From Urophycis tenuis (Eukaryota > Chordata > Actinopteri > Gadiformes > Phycidae), in assembly GCA_036785325.1 (NCBI GenBank), contig JAXIVH010000087.1, positions 795,001 to 859,000 on the forward strand: 64,000 nt of DNA, in the 5' to 3' direction. The notes under the pieces are model-generated. The model ran no database searches. It saw only the letters and a list, made by a program, of their open reading frames with translations, and had not been told where the DNA came from. Positions 1 through 10,919 of this stretch are shown here, one piece after another. The stretch's first letter is position 1. Every line of letters starts with the position of its first letter. Position numbers and translations under genes: made by a program.

Positions 1-796
1 GGTAACAGGTCTGCTGTGGGTATTTCTGAGATTTATGGAGTTTTCAATAATCCTCAGCTCCTAAACTGATATAGCTGATCTAGTCCATTGACAGGCTGAG
101 ATCACAGGACAAAATAACAGCATCCGTGGTATTCTCTAGGAGCCACCCTGGACACTGCACTGACATGTGAAGGCATTAGTAATCAACAGGGCGTGACTAC
201 ATTAGAGCAGTTGCATCCTTTGAAGGAAGAACAGCTCTGCAGACAGCAGGAGCCGCCGCCCAGACCAGGTCATCCATCAGAGCTGTTTCCTCCGTGCCGT
301 GGTCCCACTTAGGAGAACCAGGCTTTCATGTTTCATGGCTGTTTTGCACAGTCGCAAATGTACCCACATCCCTACCTATGGCTTAATTTATGGTCAGCAG
401 TCTCCCTGGAGAATGCTGAGCAGAGTGCTGAACTGGCACTGTAAGTCCCCTGACATTTAAATCAATGGCAAATTGAAAGTGAAAGTGAAGTCCATTTAGC
501 CGTTTCCTGGGTAAGGCTGTTTAAATGAAGGTAGTCATGACGAGGAAAAGCCAAGACTGCCCGCGGTGTGTGTGACGTTTCTCTGGGTTAAGCGCTGAGG
601 CTTCACATTATTGCACGCGGTGAAGGCTGTGTAGGGAATAGGAGTCATGTTCTCAGAGCTCCAATTCCATTGACCGAGGTGTTTACCTGAATGGATTGTC
701 CCCAAGACGGCAATTTCAGACGGCTGCAGTAAATGAATGGTGAAGTTTCCACGGTGAACAGAGCTCTCACTACAAGCCAGCGCTCTCATCCTGGAG
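1..796. other. 3' flank / probable 3' UTR of pip4k2c
   Basis: This stretch lies downstream of the pip4k2c stop codon on the minus strand and reaches the window edge. I see no exon-like coding pattern and no recognisable repeat in it. No canonical AATAAA was found on the minus strand, so the end of the transcript is not located. Confidence 0.4.
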
Positions 797-1232
797 CTAG
801 GCGAAGATGTTGCCGATGAACTCCCTGAAGCGCTTGGCGTACTGCTCCGGGTGGACGGTTGAGATTTCTGCCCCCGCCTGAGAAACAGAAAAGGGAGACT
901 TAGTGACGATCGCAACATCTTGAATAAGATAATGGTAAAAACACAATGAAATGAAACACGCCGTTACCTGGCTGTGTTCTCAGGGGACAGTGAATCCATA
1001 AACTCTGTTTGCAGTACATTAATATATACAGCCACACGATCAATATATGTGAACAGTGACATATGAATGTATTATTGTTCAGGCGTTATTCATATTATTT
1101 CATCCCATTCCATAATAAAAACAATGACAAAACAACAGGGCGACTGAAACATGAACCACAAAGCCAGCAGACCGTTCCACTTGACTCATCCATTCATACC
1201 ATTCATCCAGAAGATCCGGGTGAAGACCACTT

Positions 1233-1263
<31 letters not shown>

Positions 1264-4200
1264 GTCTGTCTGTCTGTCTGTCTGCCTGTCTCACCCCGTG
1301 CTTGACGGTCTTTGCGGCGTGCGCGGCCTTCTTCCTGGTGTCGTACTGCGTCAGCACATCGATGAGGCCCATGAAGTACACCTCCCTCTGGGGGGCCCCT
1401 AGACACACCCACAGTCACCCACAAAGTCATCGTCAAGTAGCAGGCTAGAGTGCTTACTGTGGATTTGAACCCAGAACCTTTCATCTGGGAGTCAAACCCC
1501 TAACCCCGGCTCTGCGTCCTGTGACCTACCCTCAGCGCTCTGCACGGCGTACACGTCCACGTAGGGGTCGTACTCGCTGGGTCCCAGCGGCTTGTAGGAC
1601 CCCATGTACCCCGCAATGCCCTCGGGGGACGTGCCGAAGGAGCCGGGGGCGGGGACGGGCGCCACGCCGTTCTCCTCCTCCTCCTGCTCCTCTTCCTCCT
1701 CGGCAGAGTACTCCTCCTCCTCCTCCTCCTCCCCCTCCTCCTCCTGCCTCTCAGCCCGCTCCACGTCGTGGATGCCCAGCAGGAGGCTGTAGTCCATGAT
1801 GCGCATCTGCACCAGGAACTGAGTGTGCATGGATGAGCTGAGGGCCTGGACCGCGGTGACCTACAGTAATGTGTATTTGTGTGAAGGTGTACCTCCACGT
1901 CTCTGTTCAGCTTGTCCAGGAGCTTCTCCTTCTCCTCGTCACTCACGTAGACCTTCTGCATATTATTTCTGAAATCCACATCTTTGTATGTCGGCAACTC
2001 TTTCACCTGAAACAACAACATTGCAGTGAGGGAAACACATGAACAATAAATTTGGACGTCATGGGATGGTCTGTTGTTGTTGTTGTTGTTGTTGGATCGA
2101 GCCTCTGATGCACCTTAAACACGCCCCGCAGGAAGGAAGCCCTGGCAGTATACACTGTGTGATAACAGTGACCTTTGACCTCACCTTCTCCTTGAAGCTG
2201 GCCTCCCGCGACACCAGGGACCCCTGAGGAAGGAGACAACAGAAGCTGATTAACACTCCACTCTGGTACTCTTCGTACGGCCATTTATCCAGCAGGACAC
2301 TCGCTGGATAAGCTCGACTTCCAGCAAGAAGTCGAGCACACAAATGATCAAGCAAGAAGGGTTACAGGTCATCTTGCTCAACAGGTAAACTGAGGACGTT
2401 GGGGGTGGAACCCAGGACCTTCGGACCGGAAATCAACAGCCAGACCGCCGTGCTCGCAGCCTCCAGCAGGATCCACAGTGCCTGACTGGGAAGGAGCTCT
2501 GAGCAGGACAGCTTGGTGAGCAGAACACAGACAGATGTTCACCTTGAGGTCGTACTTCCTGTGTATGTGCAGCCTGTGACTGAACACGTTCCTCATCACC
2601 AGCAGGTAGGCGTCCTCGCTGTCCACAGTCACTCGGTACATGGCCAGGAACTGGGGGAGCAGCGTGTTGCCATGGCAGGTGACAATGTGCTGTGGAAGAC
2701 AGAGAGACACGGACTCAGGTCACATCCCACGTTCAAAGCTTTTGTGTAATGTTGATTACATTTCTTTGCTTTGGCTGCCATATCTACTCCCATATTTCAG
2801 CAGGCCTGAGGTAAGCCAATGCTCTGCTCCCGGCGTTATCTGTTTGATATACAGCCTCTCATCTCTTCTTTTCTTTCATGTTGTGCAGGCTTTGCCGTGG
2901 CAACCGGGCTTGCACACATCACACTATTGGACAGGAACGCTTCACGTGAAACACTGAAACATTTCCTCTCATTCAACAATGAGTGAGGAAACCTCAACGC
3001 AAGAGCCCCACTGACTAGTTATGGAGGAGCTACGCTGGGTAAGGCTGTGATACCCGCCCAGCAGAAAGGCAGCTCCAGGTCATCAGTGGCAGTAGGAGTA
3101 GCAGAGGGGCGGCAGTTGCTCAGTGGGTAGAGCGGTGACAGAGCGGGCCGTCCACTAACTGCAGGGTCGGCGGTTCGATCCCCTTGATGCCCCTCCTCCT
3201 CCAACTGTCCACATGTCGAACCCCCACAAATGTACTGATTGTAAGTCCCTTTACCCTTTAGTAGCGCCATGTCTTACTTGATGGTACTCAGACAGGATGT
3301 TATGCATGTCTGCTACTTCTTCACTCGCAATCTTCTTCACCACCAGAGTTCTGTCGTATGACGTCAGCAGCAGCCTCTCTCCCTGGCCCTCTCCCTCCTT
3401 GACAGGCGGGCTGCGAGCTAGAGACACCTGTTGGCGAAAAAGAATATGACACCCCTGACGTTTGAGAAATACATTACGTTACGAATTGTATGACTGCATT
3501 GACAAATTGTTGTAAACCCTTCACATCTCTTGACAGTAGTAGTAGTTTTTTCACCAAGTAGGTGAAAAAATGAAGCTACGCAGAAAGCAGGTGGCTGGTG
3601 GGCATGAGGGCTCAGCAGCCACATGCACAGCAAACCTCACACAGACGGTGTGAAGTTTGAAGTCATGACTTTCAAAGCACCTCTGTGTTGCAGAGGCTCT
3701 GCTCTGTACATCACACTTCCACTGGGCTTTAGTGTGCTTTGGTCATCACTGGAGCTATAAACTACCACCGGCTGCTGAGATATTGTGATACACATGGGCT
3801 GCTGTGTGGTCTGAATTAATGATGCTTCGCTCACTGTCTAGAGGAGCAGTCATAGATACCACTAATGAAAGCCTCCTCTGAACACATCAGCAGGAAGGGA
3901 GTCGAGAGGTAAGCCCTGATAATCTCACACATGTTTCATTGTGTTTATTCACTCTTTAACTCAAGGTAAAATGGAAGCAGTAGGTCTTTGAGAAATAACC
4001 CACAACAATAAAGCAGTTTTATTTGTTGCTGGGGTCTGGCCATGTGCAGAGGGGCGAGTGTTGGGAGTGGGATCAAACAGACTCTGTGCATCACCTTCTA
4101 TGCAAATGATATACAGGATTTGCATAGAAATGCAAATATAGAAGGGAGACAGACCACCTGAAATGTTTGGTTGCACAGATATCTCTAGCACACAGACAGT

Positions 4201-4688
4201 GTCTAGAGATATGTACTTGATATGTACTACAGTCGTTTTATAAGAAGCTCCAAACAGGTCATGTTAATTATAATAAAAAATAACTAAATGATTATTTTGA
4301 GCTCAGAAATGTTCTGTAGCAACAAAGGAAGTACAATAGACAGCATAGTCTCCATCATATAGAGGGAATGTCTTGGTCTGACCAGAGCACAGATTTGATC
4401 CCTCAGAAACTGTAGCCATGATGCTCCGACTGTAAGGTCTGAACCTGTGAAGTATGTCGCTAACGAAACACGCAGACTGCAGTCGTTAATCCCCTCATCC
4501 CTCAGACTCACCTGATAGTCCACATCATCGATCCCAAAGCGTTCTCTGAGGTTTCTGAACACCTGTGGACAGTACTCCTTGAACTTAAACTGTCCTGGGA
4601 GATTCTCTCTGTGGGAAATGATTACACATGGTAGTACATAGTATCTGATGTGATGTATTTCATAACGTGGAACGTCATTGTAACATGC

Positions 4689-4782
<94 letters not shown>

Positions 4783-5342
4783 TTCTGGAGTGGTAGGCCT
4801 ACAGCAGATCCCAAAAGCAAGTGCCTGTACTAATATGTGAGTAAAGTTCAGGTCTCAGAATGCCGTTCTAAGACCTACATTCTTGGATGGATTATGAGAA
4901 GTTTAAATCCACTCACTGCTTACAAAGAGCTTTTTATACATGCAAGACAAACATGTTGGTCCTACTCCAGGTTATTCAACAACGCCGTAGAAGTACACAT
5001 AAATCAGATGTTATCATTCATTCACGCAACATCTCACACCATCCGATCCCCTCATAAAAGGTTAGAGTCACGCTGTATGACATGACACGGGATGGGAACA
5101 CGACGGGAGAACATCAGCCCTGCTTGCAGCGGTGCAGCCTACTTGTTGAAGAGGTGGTTGTTCACTTTCATCTTGGTGTTGGCTTTGAAGTCATCCGGCA
5201 GCAGCATCACAGGTACGGGCACCTGGCACAGGTCGTTAATCTGCACACAGCGGGCAACACAATCAACGGAGGGCACACACACGCACAGACACACACGCAC
5301 ACACGCACAGACACACACGCACAGACACACACGCACAGACAC

Positions 5343-5396
<54 letters not shown>

Positions 5397-5619
5397 ACAC
5401 ACACACACACACACACTGATGAAAATGCGCGTGCGTAAAGACGCACGCGTGTAATTGAGCGGCACCCACCGTGTGATTGACTCCCCACATCAGCACGCTC
5501 AGAACTGGGTCACTCGCTCGGAACACCTCCACCTTCTGCTGGACGAAATGCTTCTTCTTTGTTTTCCGTTTGGGTGCCAACGTGCTCAGGGGATTCGAAG
5601 TTGCGTTGGGAGACGTCAT
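797..5619 (-). CDS. pip4k2c: Phosphatidylinositol 5-phosphate 4-kinase type 2 gamma (10 coding exons)
   Basis: Lipid kinase that phosphorylates PtdIns5P to PtdIns(4,5)P2 on internal membranes; the gamma isoform has low activity in other vertebrates. Coding exons in transcript order: 5470-5619, 5143-5240, 4512-4608, 3278-3427, 2543-2689, 2185-2223, 1893-2006, 1530-1818, 1295-1398 and 797-877. They sum to 1269 nt, 422 aa plus stop; human is about 421. All introns are GT-AG. Visible motifs are KTKKKHFVQQKV near residue 20, SYDRTLVVKKI (catalytic lysine), YDLKGSLVSRE, IMDYSLLLGIHD (about 272-283), FMGLIDVLTQYD, and the C-terminus YAKRFREFIGNIFA. SYxPLGPxEYD and AVQSAEGAPQREV fit the gamma rather than the alpha or beta isoform. 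The start ATG (5617-5619) was chosen because MTSPNATSNPLSTLAPKRK aligns in length with the human N-terminus; an in-frame ATG further upstream would add unrelated residues. A glutamate-rich insert follows the DYSLLLG motif. Confidence 0.95.
1231..1290. repeat. (TC)n/(TGTC)n microsatellite in pip4k2c intron 9
   Basis: An uninterrupted TC run passes into TGTC tetramers. It ends only a few bases from the splice donor of the ninth coding exon (exon edge at 1295). Confidence 0.9.
3105..3270 (+). mobile_element. tRNA-derived SINE in pip4k2c intron 4
   Basis: An A-box-like stretch (agttgctcagtgggtagag, 3114-3132) is followed by a B-box (ggttcgatcc, 3171-3180), the spacing of a polymerase III tRNA promoter. 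The tail (tgtaagtccctttaccc) resembles common fish tRNA-SINE tails. It has no tRNA cloverleaf and lies inside an intron, so it is not a functional tRNA gene. Exact borders are uncertain. Confidence 0.65.
4688..4779. repeat. (TG)n(TA)n compound microsatellite
   Basis: About 30 nt of TG repeats lead directly into about 62 nt of TA repeats, within pip4k2c intron 2, 80 bp upstream of the exon at 4512-4608. Confidence 0.95.
5275..5417. repeat. (CA)n microsatellite filling pip4k2c intron 1
   Basis: CA dinucleotides with periodic CG and GACA interruptions (cacgcacagacacacacgc pattern) occupy most of the 229-bp first coding intron (5241-5469). Confidence 0.95.
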
Positions 5620-5870
5620 GGTTCTTTCCCCGCTTGTAGATTGATCGGAGGATGTCGGTGATGAGAGAAACTCTGTTGGCAACTCTGCAGCCTCGGGGCG
5701 GTTTGCGTGTGAGTGGGTGAGCCGCGGCCCGTCGCTCCGAACTGGCGCCGCATCACGAGGAGAGGCGGCCTGCACAAACCCGACGCTTTGCGCGTCCATC
5801 TGCGCAGCTTTCAGCGCAGGGCGACTTGAACGCACGCAGGACTGGGAATGGACTTGGACAGGTTACGACT
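5620..5870 (-). promoter_or_regulatory. Putative CpG-rich 5' UTR/promoter of pip4k2c
   Basis: The sequence just upstream of the pip4k2c ATG is rich in CpG (several CGC, GCGC and CGACG clusters) compared with the AT-rich sequence beyond 5900. It is probably the 5' UTR and core promoter. No TATA box was identified, and the transcription start is not defined. Confidence 0.4.
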
Positions 5871-5997
5871 CCTCGCTGTAGGCCTACATCTGTGGCTTTT
5901 ATCATGCACCTGCACTATTATGTTCGCCGTGTCAGACACAGGCCTACACTACACTATATTTACCTATTTCAATGCACATGTACAGTATATACATGTA

Positions 5998-6588
5998 GGG
6001 GAGACCGGGTATGGTTGTAACACGGGGAGAGTTGTAACATCACCAATTCCACCGATCAGGGATAAGATAGGAGTCACATGACCATTTCAGTATTTACCCA
6101 CTTTCCCCCCTATCATCGATGGTAATTGTCTAGGCTGGAAACCGATTCATGCAGATTTTATCGAGAAAAAAATGATTTTGATGTAAGAAAGTAATTTTTT
6201 GGACCAAGACTATATTTTGTCTAGTACTTATAATATTGCAGATACAACCATGTGACTTATATTTCATGAAATTATACATGACATATATATATATATATAT
6301 ACATATACATGACATTGTTCTTTTATTTTGTCTAATTGTTACAACCTACCCCAGCATGTGTATGTATGTACAACCCACCCCGGTAGTGGGGTAGGTTGTA
6401 ACAAAGGAACAACGTGTATTTGACATCACCTCATGAGGGCTGTGATATTCTTGCAGAGGTTTGAATTGGTGCCATTTGTAGTAAACAAATGTGGGTACTT
6501 TGTATTTGAAGTTTGAGAGCTTTAGCTCAAAAATTCAATGAGTTACAGGTGCTGAAGCAAAAAGTGTTACAACCATACCCGGTCTCCC
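5998..6588. mobile_element. MITE with ~24-bp terminal inverted repeats and TA target duplication
   Basis: The left end (ggggagaccgggtatggttg at 5998-6017, continuing taaca) is the inverse of the right end (caaccatacccggtctccc, ending at 6588), apart from one extra G. Both sides are flanked by TA. The element is 591 bp and AT-rich, with no coding capacity. Internal copies of gtaggttgtaac-like sequence (around 6340-6405) suggest nested or degenerate subterminal repeats. TA duplication fits Tc1/mariner-type mobilisation, but the family was not identified. Confidence 0.8.
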
Positions 6589-7535
6589 TATATAAAATAT
6601 TAAAATCAAATATGCTGAAGTAATATCTAGGCCCATTTATCTGCGTAATTCAAATAACGACTTTTGATTTCTAACTTTCTTTACATGGGAGGCCCACAAA
6701 AACCTTCATTATATTTATTTTCCCCTCGCATGTGTTTATATCTTGTACTTTATGAACAGGTACTGTTTTAAAGGACCACCCTTATTTTCCCTGATGAACC
6801 CCGTCACGTGCTTACTCTTTCAACAGCTTCACACTCAACAGGTCTGAACGTGAGCGCACTTTAATCTGTTGGACTGGATCAGATGAGGAGGATTAATGCA
6901 GAGCAGCTCACGTGGTGTAAATATGATACAATATTAAAACTCATTTTGGCAATCATAACAGTGACTCTTGGCAATTATAGGCTCTTGTATCACAAAACAT
7001 TCAGAACGACTTGGCAAACAAGAAATCTTTTTCTGTTTATTTTCAAGAAAACTCATTAGCCTAGCTGACTATAAATATGGGCTTATTACACAAAATGAAC
7101 ATACATAGAATTAAATTGAAAGGTCAAATGGAGCAACTACAGTAATACAACATCAGTTAGGTACAGAAAAGATAGTATCAAAAATACAACATGGTAAATG
7201 ATTGGTACATAACATAACACTATGTATGCTGAATTTATAATTCAACCCACACTTCAAAAACACATTTTCTAGTGGCCTGTTGAGTCTGGGACCACCAACA
7301 TAACACATAACATAACACAATCCCCGCACCACGAGTACATTTGAAGACCGGATACATGGAATATGAATACATGTGAAGGCTTGGGCTGAAGCACAAGGTT
7401 CAGTGTGAGGCCAACCGGTCCAGTTAGAGATGAGAGCCACAGGGGCGGCCCCACCTCACCACCCTCGTGGTCTCAGGGAGGATGAGGACAGCAACACAGT
7501 GAGGGGGGCTCTGCAGAGGAAGACCCCCGTCCGCG
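6589..7535. other. Intergenic / 3' region of igfbp6
   Basis: AT-rich sequence downstream of the igfbp6 stop on the minus strand. A minus-strand AATAAA (plus-strand tttatt, 7036-7041) could be its polyadenylation signal, giving a 3' UTR of about 500 nt. No other gene is visible. Confidence 0.4.
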
Positions 7536-8576
7536 TCACACCGGCCCCCCGGGGGACGTCACCGCCACGCCGTTCTGGTCCACGGCCCAGCAGCTGCCAC
7601 GCTGCCCGGCGCCTTGAGAGGAGCCACACTGACAACACAACGTCTGAACCTCGCTGCACACCTCACGCTGCTACCGTTGCTCTAGGACGGCCCCACGGAC
7701 CACAGACCACCACGCATGCATGTCTGGATGTGCAACTGAACGCTCATGCATGGCTCACCTGCTTCCTCTTGAAGAACCCCCGTTTGTCACAGTTTGGGAT
7801 GTAGAGGTCGTAGAGGGACTGAAACAGTTGGCCCTCCAGCCCTCTCATCACCGAGAGCAGCAGCTTACGACAGGGAGTCTGAGAGGACAGACGCATGAAT
7901 GAGTGTCTGCAGGAAACCACTGAGCCCACCGGGTCACGTGTGCACTGATGGACAGCAGTGATGTCAAGGTCACATGCTTACATTCTCTGGAGCCTCATTG
8001 GGTACCGGGTCTGGAACCAAACAAACAGTTATGTTACTGACCATGAAGACAAATAATTCATACCTTTAATTAAAACGGCTGGCTTGGCTTCAGCAACTAA
8101 TTATCATCCCTTGATCACACTTTTATGAACCGTGCAGTAAATTACTTTTTAAAGAAGCAACTAAAGGGGTAGATAAAAAGCAGCCAGCCTTGTTGGCCAC
8201 GTGAGACCGAGGTCTGCTCCTCCACAGTGCAGCTCCAGGCGTGGGTTGGAGTTTTACCTCCAGAATGGATCCTTGTGGTGGGGTTGCTCTCGCTGCAGAC
8301 CCCTCTGCCCTCCAGCAGGGCCTGGAGGGGCCTGGCCTCGCCCGCTGGGGGGAGACACTGCAGCCCCCTGGTGCAAGAGCCCAGCGTGTAGACCCCACAC
8401 GCCTCCCCCCCCCCCAGGGCCGCCCGGCCCGGGGGGCGGGCTCGCTGGGGGGCTCCGGGGCCCAGGGGGGTCCGGCAGGCCAGGCAGTCCTTGGAGCCGG
8501 TCCCTCTGGGGGTCACGGGCCCTTGGCTGGACAGAGCCAGCTGCAGGATGAACACCGTGGTTAAAAAAAGAGCCAT
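7536..8576 (-). CDS. igfbp6: Insulin-like growth factor-binding protein 6 (4 exons)
   Basis: Secreted IGF-binding protein, IGF-II-preferring in mammals. Exons in transcript order: 8258-8576, 7982-8010, 7759-7878 and 7536-7628; 561 nt, 186 aa plus stop. Residues 1 to about 20 (MALFLTTVFILQLALSSQG) form a signal peptide. The N-terminal IGFBP domain has the signature ACGVYTLGSC...GLQC and then PLQALLEGRGVC, ending at residue 94. Only six cysteines are seen here (31, 34, 60, 68, 74, 94). The C-terminal thyroglobulin type-1 domain starts at TPCRKLLLSV (residue 117) and contains LYIPNCDKRGFFKRKQ and CGSSQG. It then reads CWAVD instead of the family CWCVD and stops 16 codons later, before the usual last cysteine. 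Neighbour spryd3 is also adjacent to IGFBP6 in human. The call rests on the YIPNCD/GFFKRKQ and CGVYT motifs; subtype 6 is favoured by the short acidic linker and synteny. Whether it is the a or b paralogue is unknown. Confidence 0.87.
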
Positions 8577-8790
8577 CAGCCACCCACCACCTTCAGCTGA
8601 TTTTTTGGGGGGGGGATGATCTTGAATTCTTCTTAAAATCTGGTTATTATTTTCCAAAAGCTTATCCTGGTTATTCCTCTGTGCTATTAGTTTGTCTGCG
8701 TTCAGCCCCACTGGGTCGTAGTGAACCTGACTGGAAAGCGTTTCCCCGGGCTGAGATAGAGCGATAATGACACGCGGCTCCACTGACAGC

Positions 8791-8801
8791 AGCTTTTAAA
8801 G
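8791..8801 (-). promoter_or_regulatory. TATA-like element upstream of igfbp6
   Basis: On the minus strand the sequence reads TTTAAAAG, about 215 bp upstream of the igfbp6 start codon. It is a plausible TATA box, given by position and sequence only. Confidence 0.35.
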
Positions 8802-9540
8802 CCAGGGGAAGGCGTGGGAGGGTGAGTGATGGAGAATGTGAGCCTCGTTTTCATGACCAGATTTCCCCACCTTTTCCTCTGACACACGTGCACACACAGA
8901 CATGTTCTTTTCCATCACCTTGTAGTGCAAAAATGTGTTCTTTAACAACCAGTTCAGACTTTATTATGTTTTTCTACAAATGCAATCAGTTATAGAGCTG
9001 GGTGTTGAGGTGATCGTAGGCCAATGTTTAAAGTTACTACTTCCCATAAATCAAACTGCAATCCAATATTTACAGATCATTATTATTCATTTCATGGTGT
9101 ATAGCGTTTATATGCCTATGTTCATCAAAGAATACTGGCCTGATTCAAGCACATTCCAGATATAAAGTAATAAGGCTAATAATGTGTTACTAAGCCTAAA
9201 TGGCTGATTATTAATCATCAAGTCATTGGCAGGTTACCTTAAGTGGTCTGGTTGACCGATTCCATGACAACCACTGTTACACCTGAAAAACAATGTATCA
9301 TCTCGAGGATATTCAGTGACTGTTACCACTTATGTGGGTTCAATTGTTGGCATCTACTATTTTTTATATTTTGTTGCTGCAACCAAGTTTTGAGTCATAA
9401 ATGAAGAATTACAGAAAAGTAAAGTACTATTTCCAAAACTTTTCCAAAAATAACTAGTTCCAAAAAGTATAACATAAGAGTGATTCCGTAAGAAGTGCAA
9501 TAAAAACGCAATACTTGTTTGTATCTGTAACAAATTTGAT
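8802..9540. other. Intergenic region between igfbp6 and spryd3
   Basis: AT-rich sequence between the divergent igfbp6 and spryd3 genes. I see no exon or clear repeat in it. Confidence 0.5.
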
Positions 9541-9544
9541 TTCT

Positions 9545-9720
9545 CTCATGTATGACGGCGTTGCACGAGTTAAAATAAGTCTTCCCGCGTGACTTCCATT
9601 TCGTAGCCCATTGGCTGCAGACGGTGGAGGAGGGACTTCCGGCATCGGCTGGCGATAAAACAACTCTTGACGTGATTGGATCCGAACGAAGTCGACGACG
9701 ATCCATAAGTTGTTAAACAT
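9545..9720 (+). promoter_or_regulatory. Candidate spryd3 promoter (CpG-rich, inverted CCAAT, ETS-like sites)
   Basis: A local CpG-rich patch in AT-rich surroundings contains attggctg and gattgg (inverted CCAAT boxes) and acttccgg (ETS-type core). It lies upstream of a possible non-coding first exon ending near 9767, where the sequence aac|gtaagg looks like a splice donor; the next exon acceptor is at 10901-10902. The link to spryd3 is inferred from position. Confidence 0.45.
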
Positions 9721-10065
9721 CAGGGAATAAATGTGACATCCAAGGTGTTGGATAGTATGAGGATAACGTAAGGTATATACACATTATTATCATGTCATGA
9801 ACCATAGCAGTGGTGTTTAGGTAGTGTTTGTTAACTCGTTGGTTAGCTCCTGAGTGGCGGTGCTTTCACGTCCTCTTCATAACGTGGTAAAGTTCGGGAT
9901 TTTGAAGTAAACACAAACAGTTTCTCTATCTTAGAACTGTCAGACAATATATTTGGTTCATATTAAGTTGTAATACATTATGTGGATAAGTATATCAGTA
10001 CTTGTATACATCTGATCGCGTGACGTGTGACAGCTGAGTTCCGTAGAGGTTCGAGGATCGTGGTG

Positions 10066-10371
10066 GTGTTGACCTACCTGGTATCAGAGAGGAGGCTCGT
10101 GGTACTGTGGTCCTACCTAGTATCAGAGAGGAGGCTCGTGGTACTGTGGTCCTACCTGGTATCAGAGAGGAGGTTCTTGGTACTGTGGTCCTACCTGGTA
10201 TCAGAGAGGGGGCTCGTGGTACTGTGGTCCTACCTGGTATCAGAGAGGAGGCTCGTGGTACTGTGGTCCTACCTGGTATCAGAGAGGAGGCTCGTGGTAC
10301 TGTGGTCCTACCTGGTATCAGAGAGGAGGCTCGTGGTACTGTGGTCCTACCTGGTATCAGAGAGGAGGATC
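10066..10371. repeat. 39-bp minisatellite, about 8 copies, upstream of spryd3 coding exons
   Basis: The unit begins ggtatcagagaggaggctcg and ends tactgtggtcctacct. Copies are nearly identical. Because 39 is a multiple of three the array stays open in two frames, but it shows no protein-family similarity. It lies in the putative 5' UTR intron of spryd3. Confidence 0.95.
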
Positions 10372-10789
10372 ATGTAAAACATGATTATAGGATGGCTAAA
10401 ACCCTAGTCGGCCAAATACATTGCCACTCATGCAGAAGGTACAGGAAGATATACTGCACAAAAGAACAATATCATGTCATACCTTTTTAATAAGCTATCT
10501 CATAATTGTTAAGTAAAGTTTATAATGTTATAGTGTAATAATTCAGACTTCACTCAGACGTCAATATAATGATGATGATATTATAAAACAAGTCAGCGAG
10601 CCTATGTTGTACAATGCCCACCCACATTAGTGTATATAAATATATATATATATATATACTAACTTGTTTTCATGGGTAGTTTAAGTTTTGAAGGTGTAAT
10701 TCTAAAGCCAGCAGCTCTAAGAAGCTCGTGGAACAGTGTCACAAACGTTGATATGGAATCATTTCATCATCGCTCATTCGCTCATTTGC

Positions 10790-10880
10790 ACTTCTGGTTA
10801 GAACGCCAACTGTATTTCGTTGTCCCTGTACTTGTACTCTGCACAATGACAATAAAGTTGAATCTAATCTAATCTAATTT
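10790..10880 (+). mobile_element. 3' end of a fish non-LTR retroelement with (TAATC)n tail
   Basis: The sequence ttcgttgtccctgtacttgt, followed by acaatgacaataaagttgaa and short tctaa repeats, is a familiar tail of fish LINE/SINE elements. Only the 3' end is recognisable. It sits just before the acceptor of the first coding exon of spryd3. Confidence 0.6.
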
Positions 10881-10919
10881 GTGACTCATAACATTTTCTC
10901 AGGTTCATAGCATCAGAAA

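Noticed and set aside
3105..3190. Possible tRNA gene with A and B boxes
   Set aside because: No cloverleaf and a SINE-type tail; called a tRNA-derived SINE instead.
5082..5488. Thr/His- and Cys/Val-rich ORFs at 5.1-5.5 kb (and similar at 28.8-29.2 and 35.1-35.5 kb)
   Set aside because: Translations of CA/GT microsatellites and related low-complexity DNA.
10027..10490. Repeat ORFs of 116-127 aa near 10.1 kb
   Set aside because: Products of a 39-bp minisatellite (a multiple of three); two overlapping frames are equally open.
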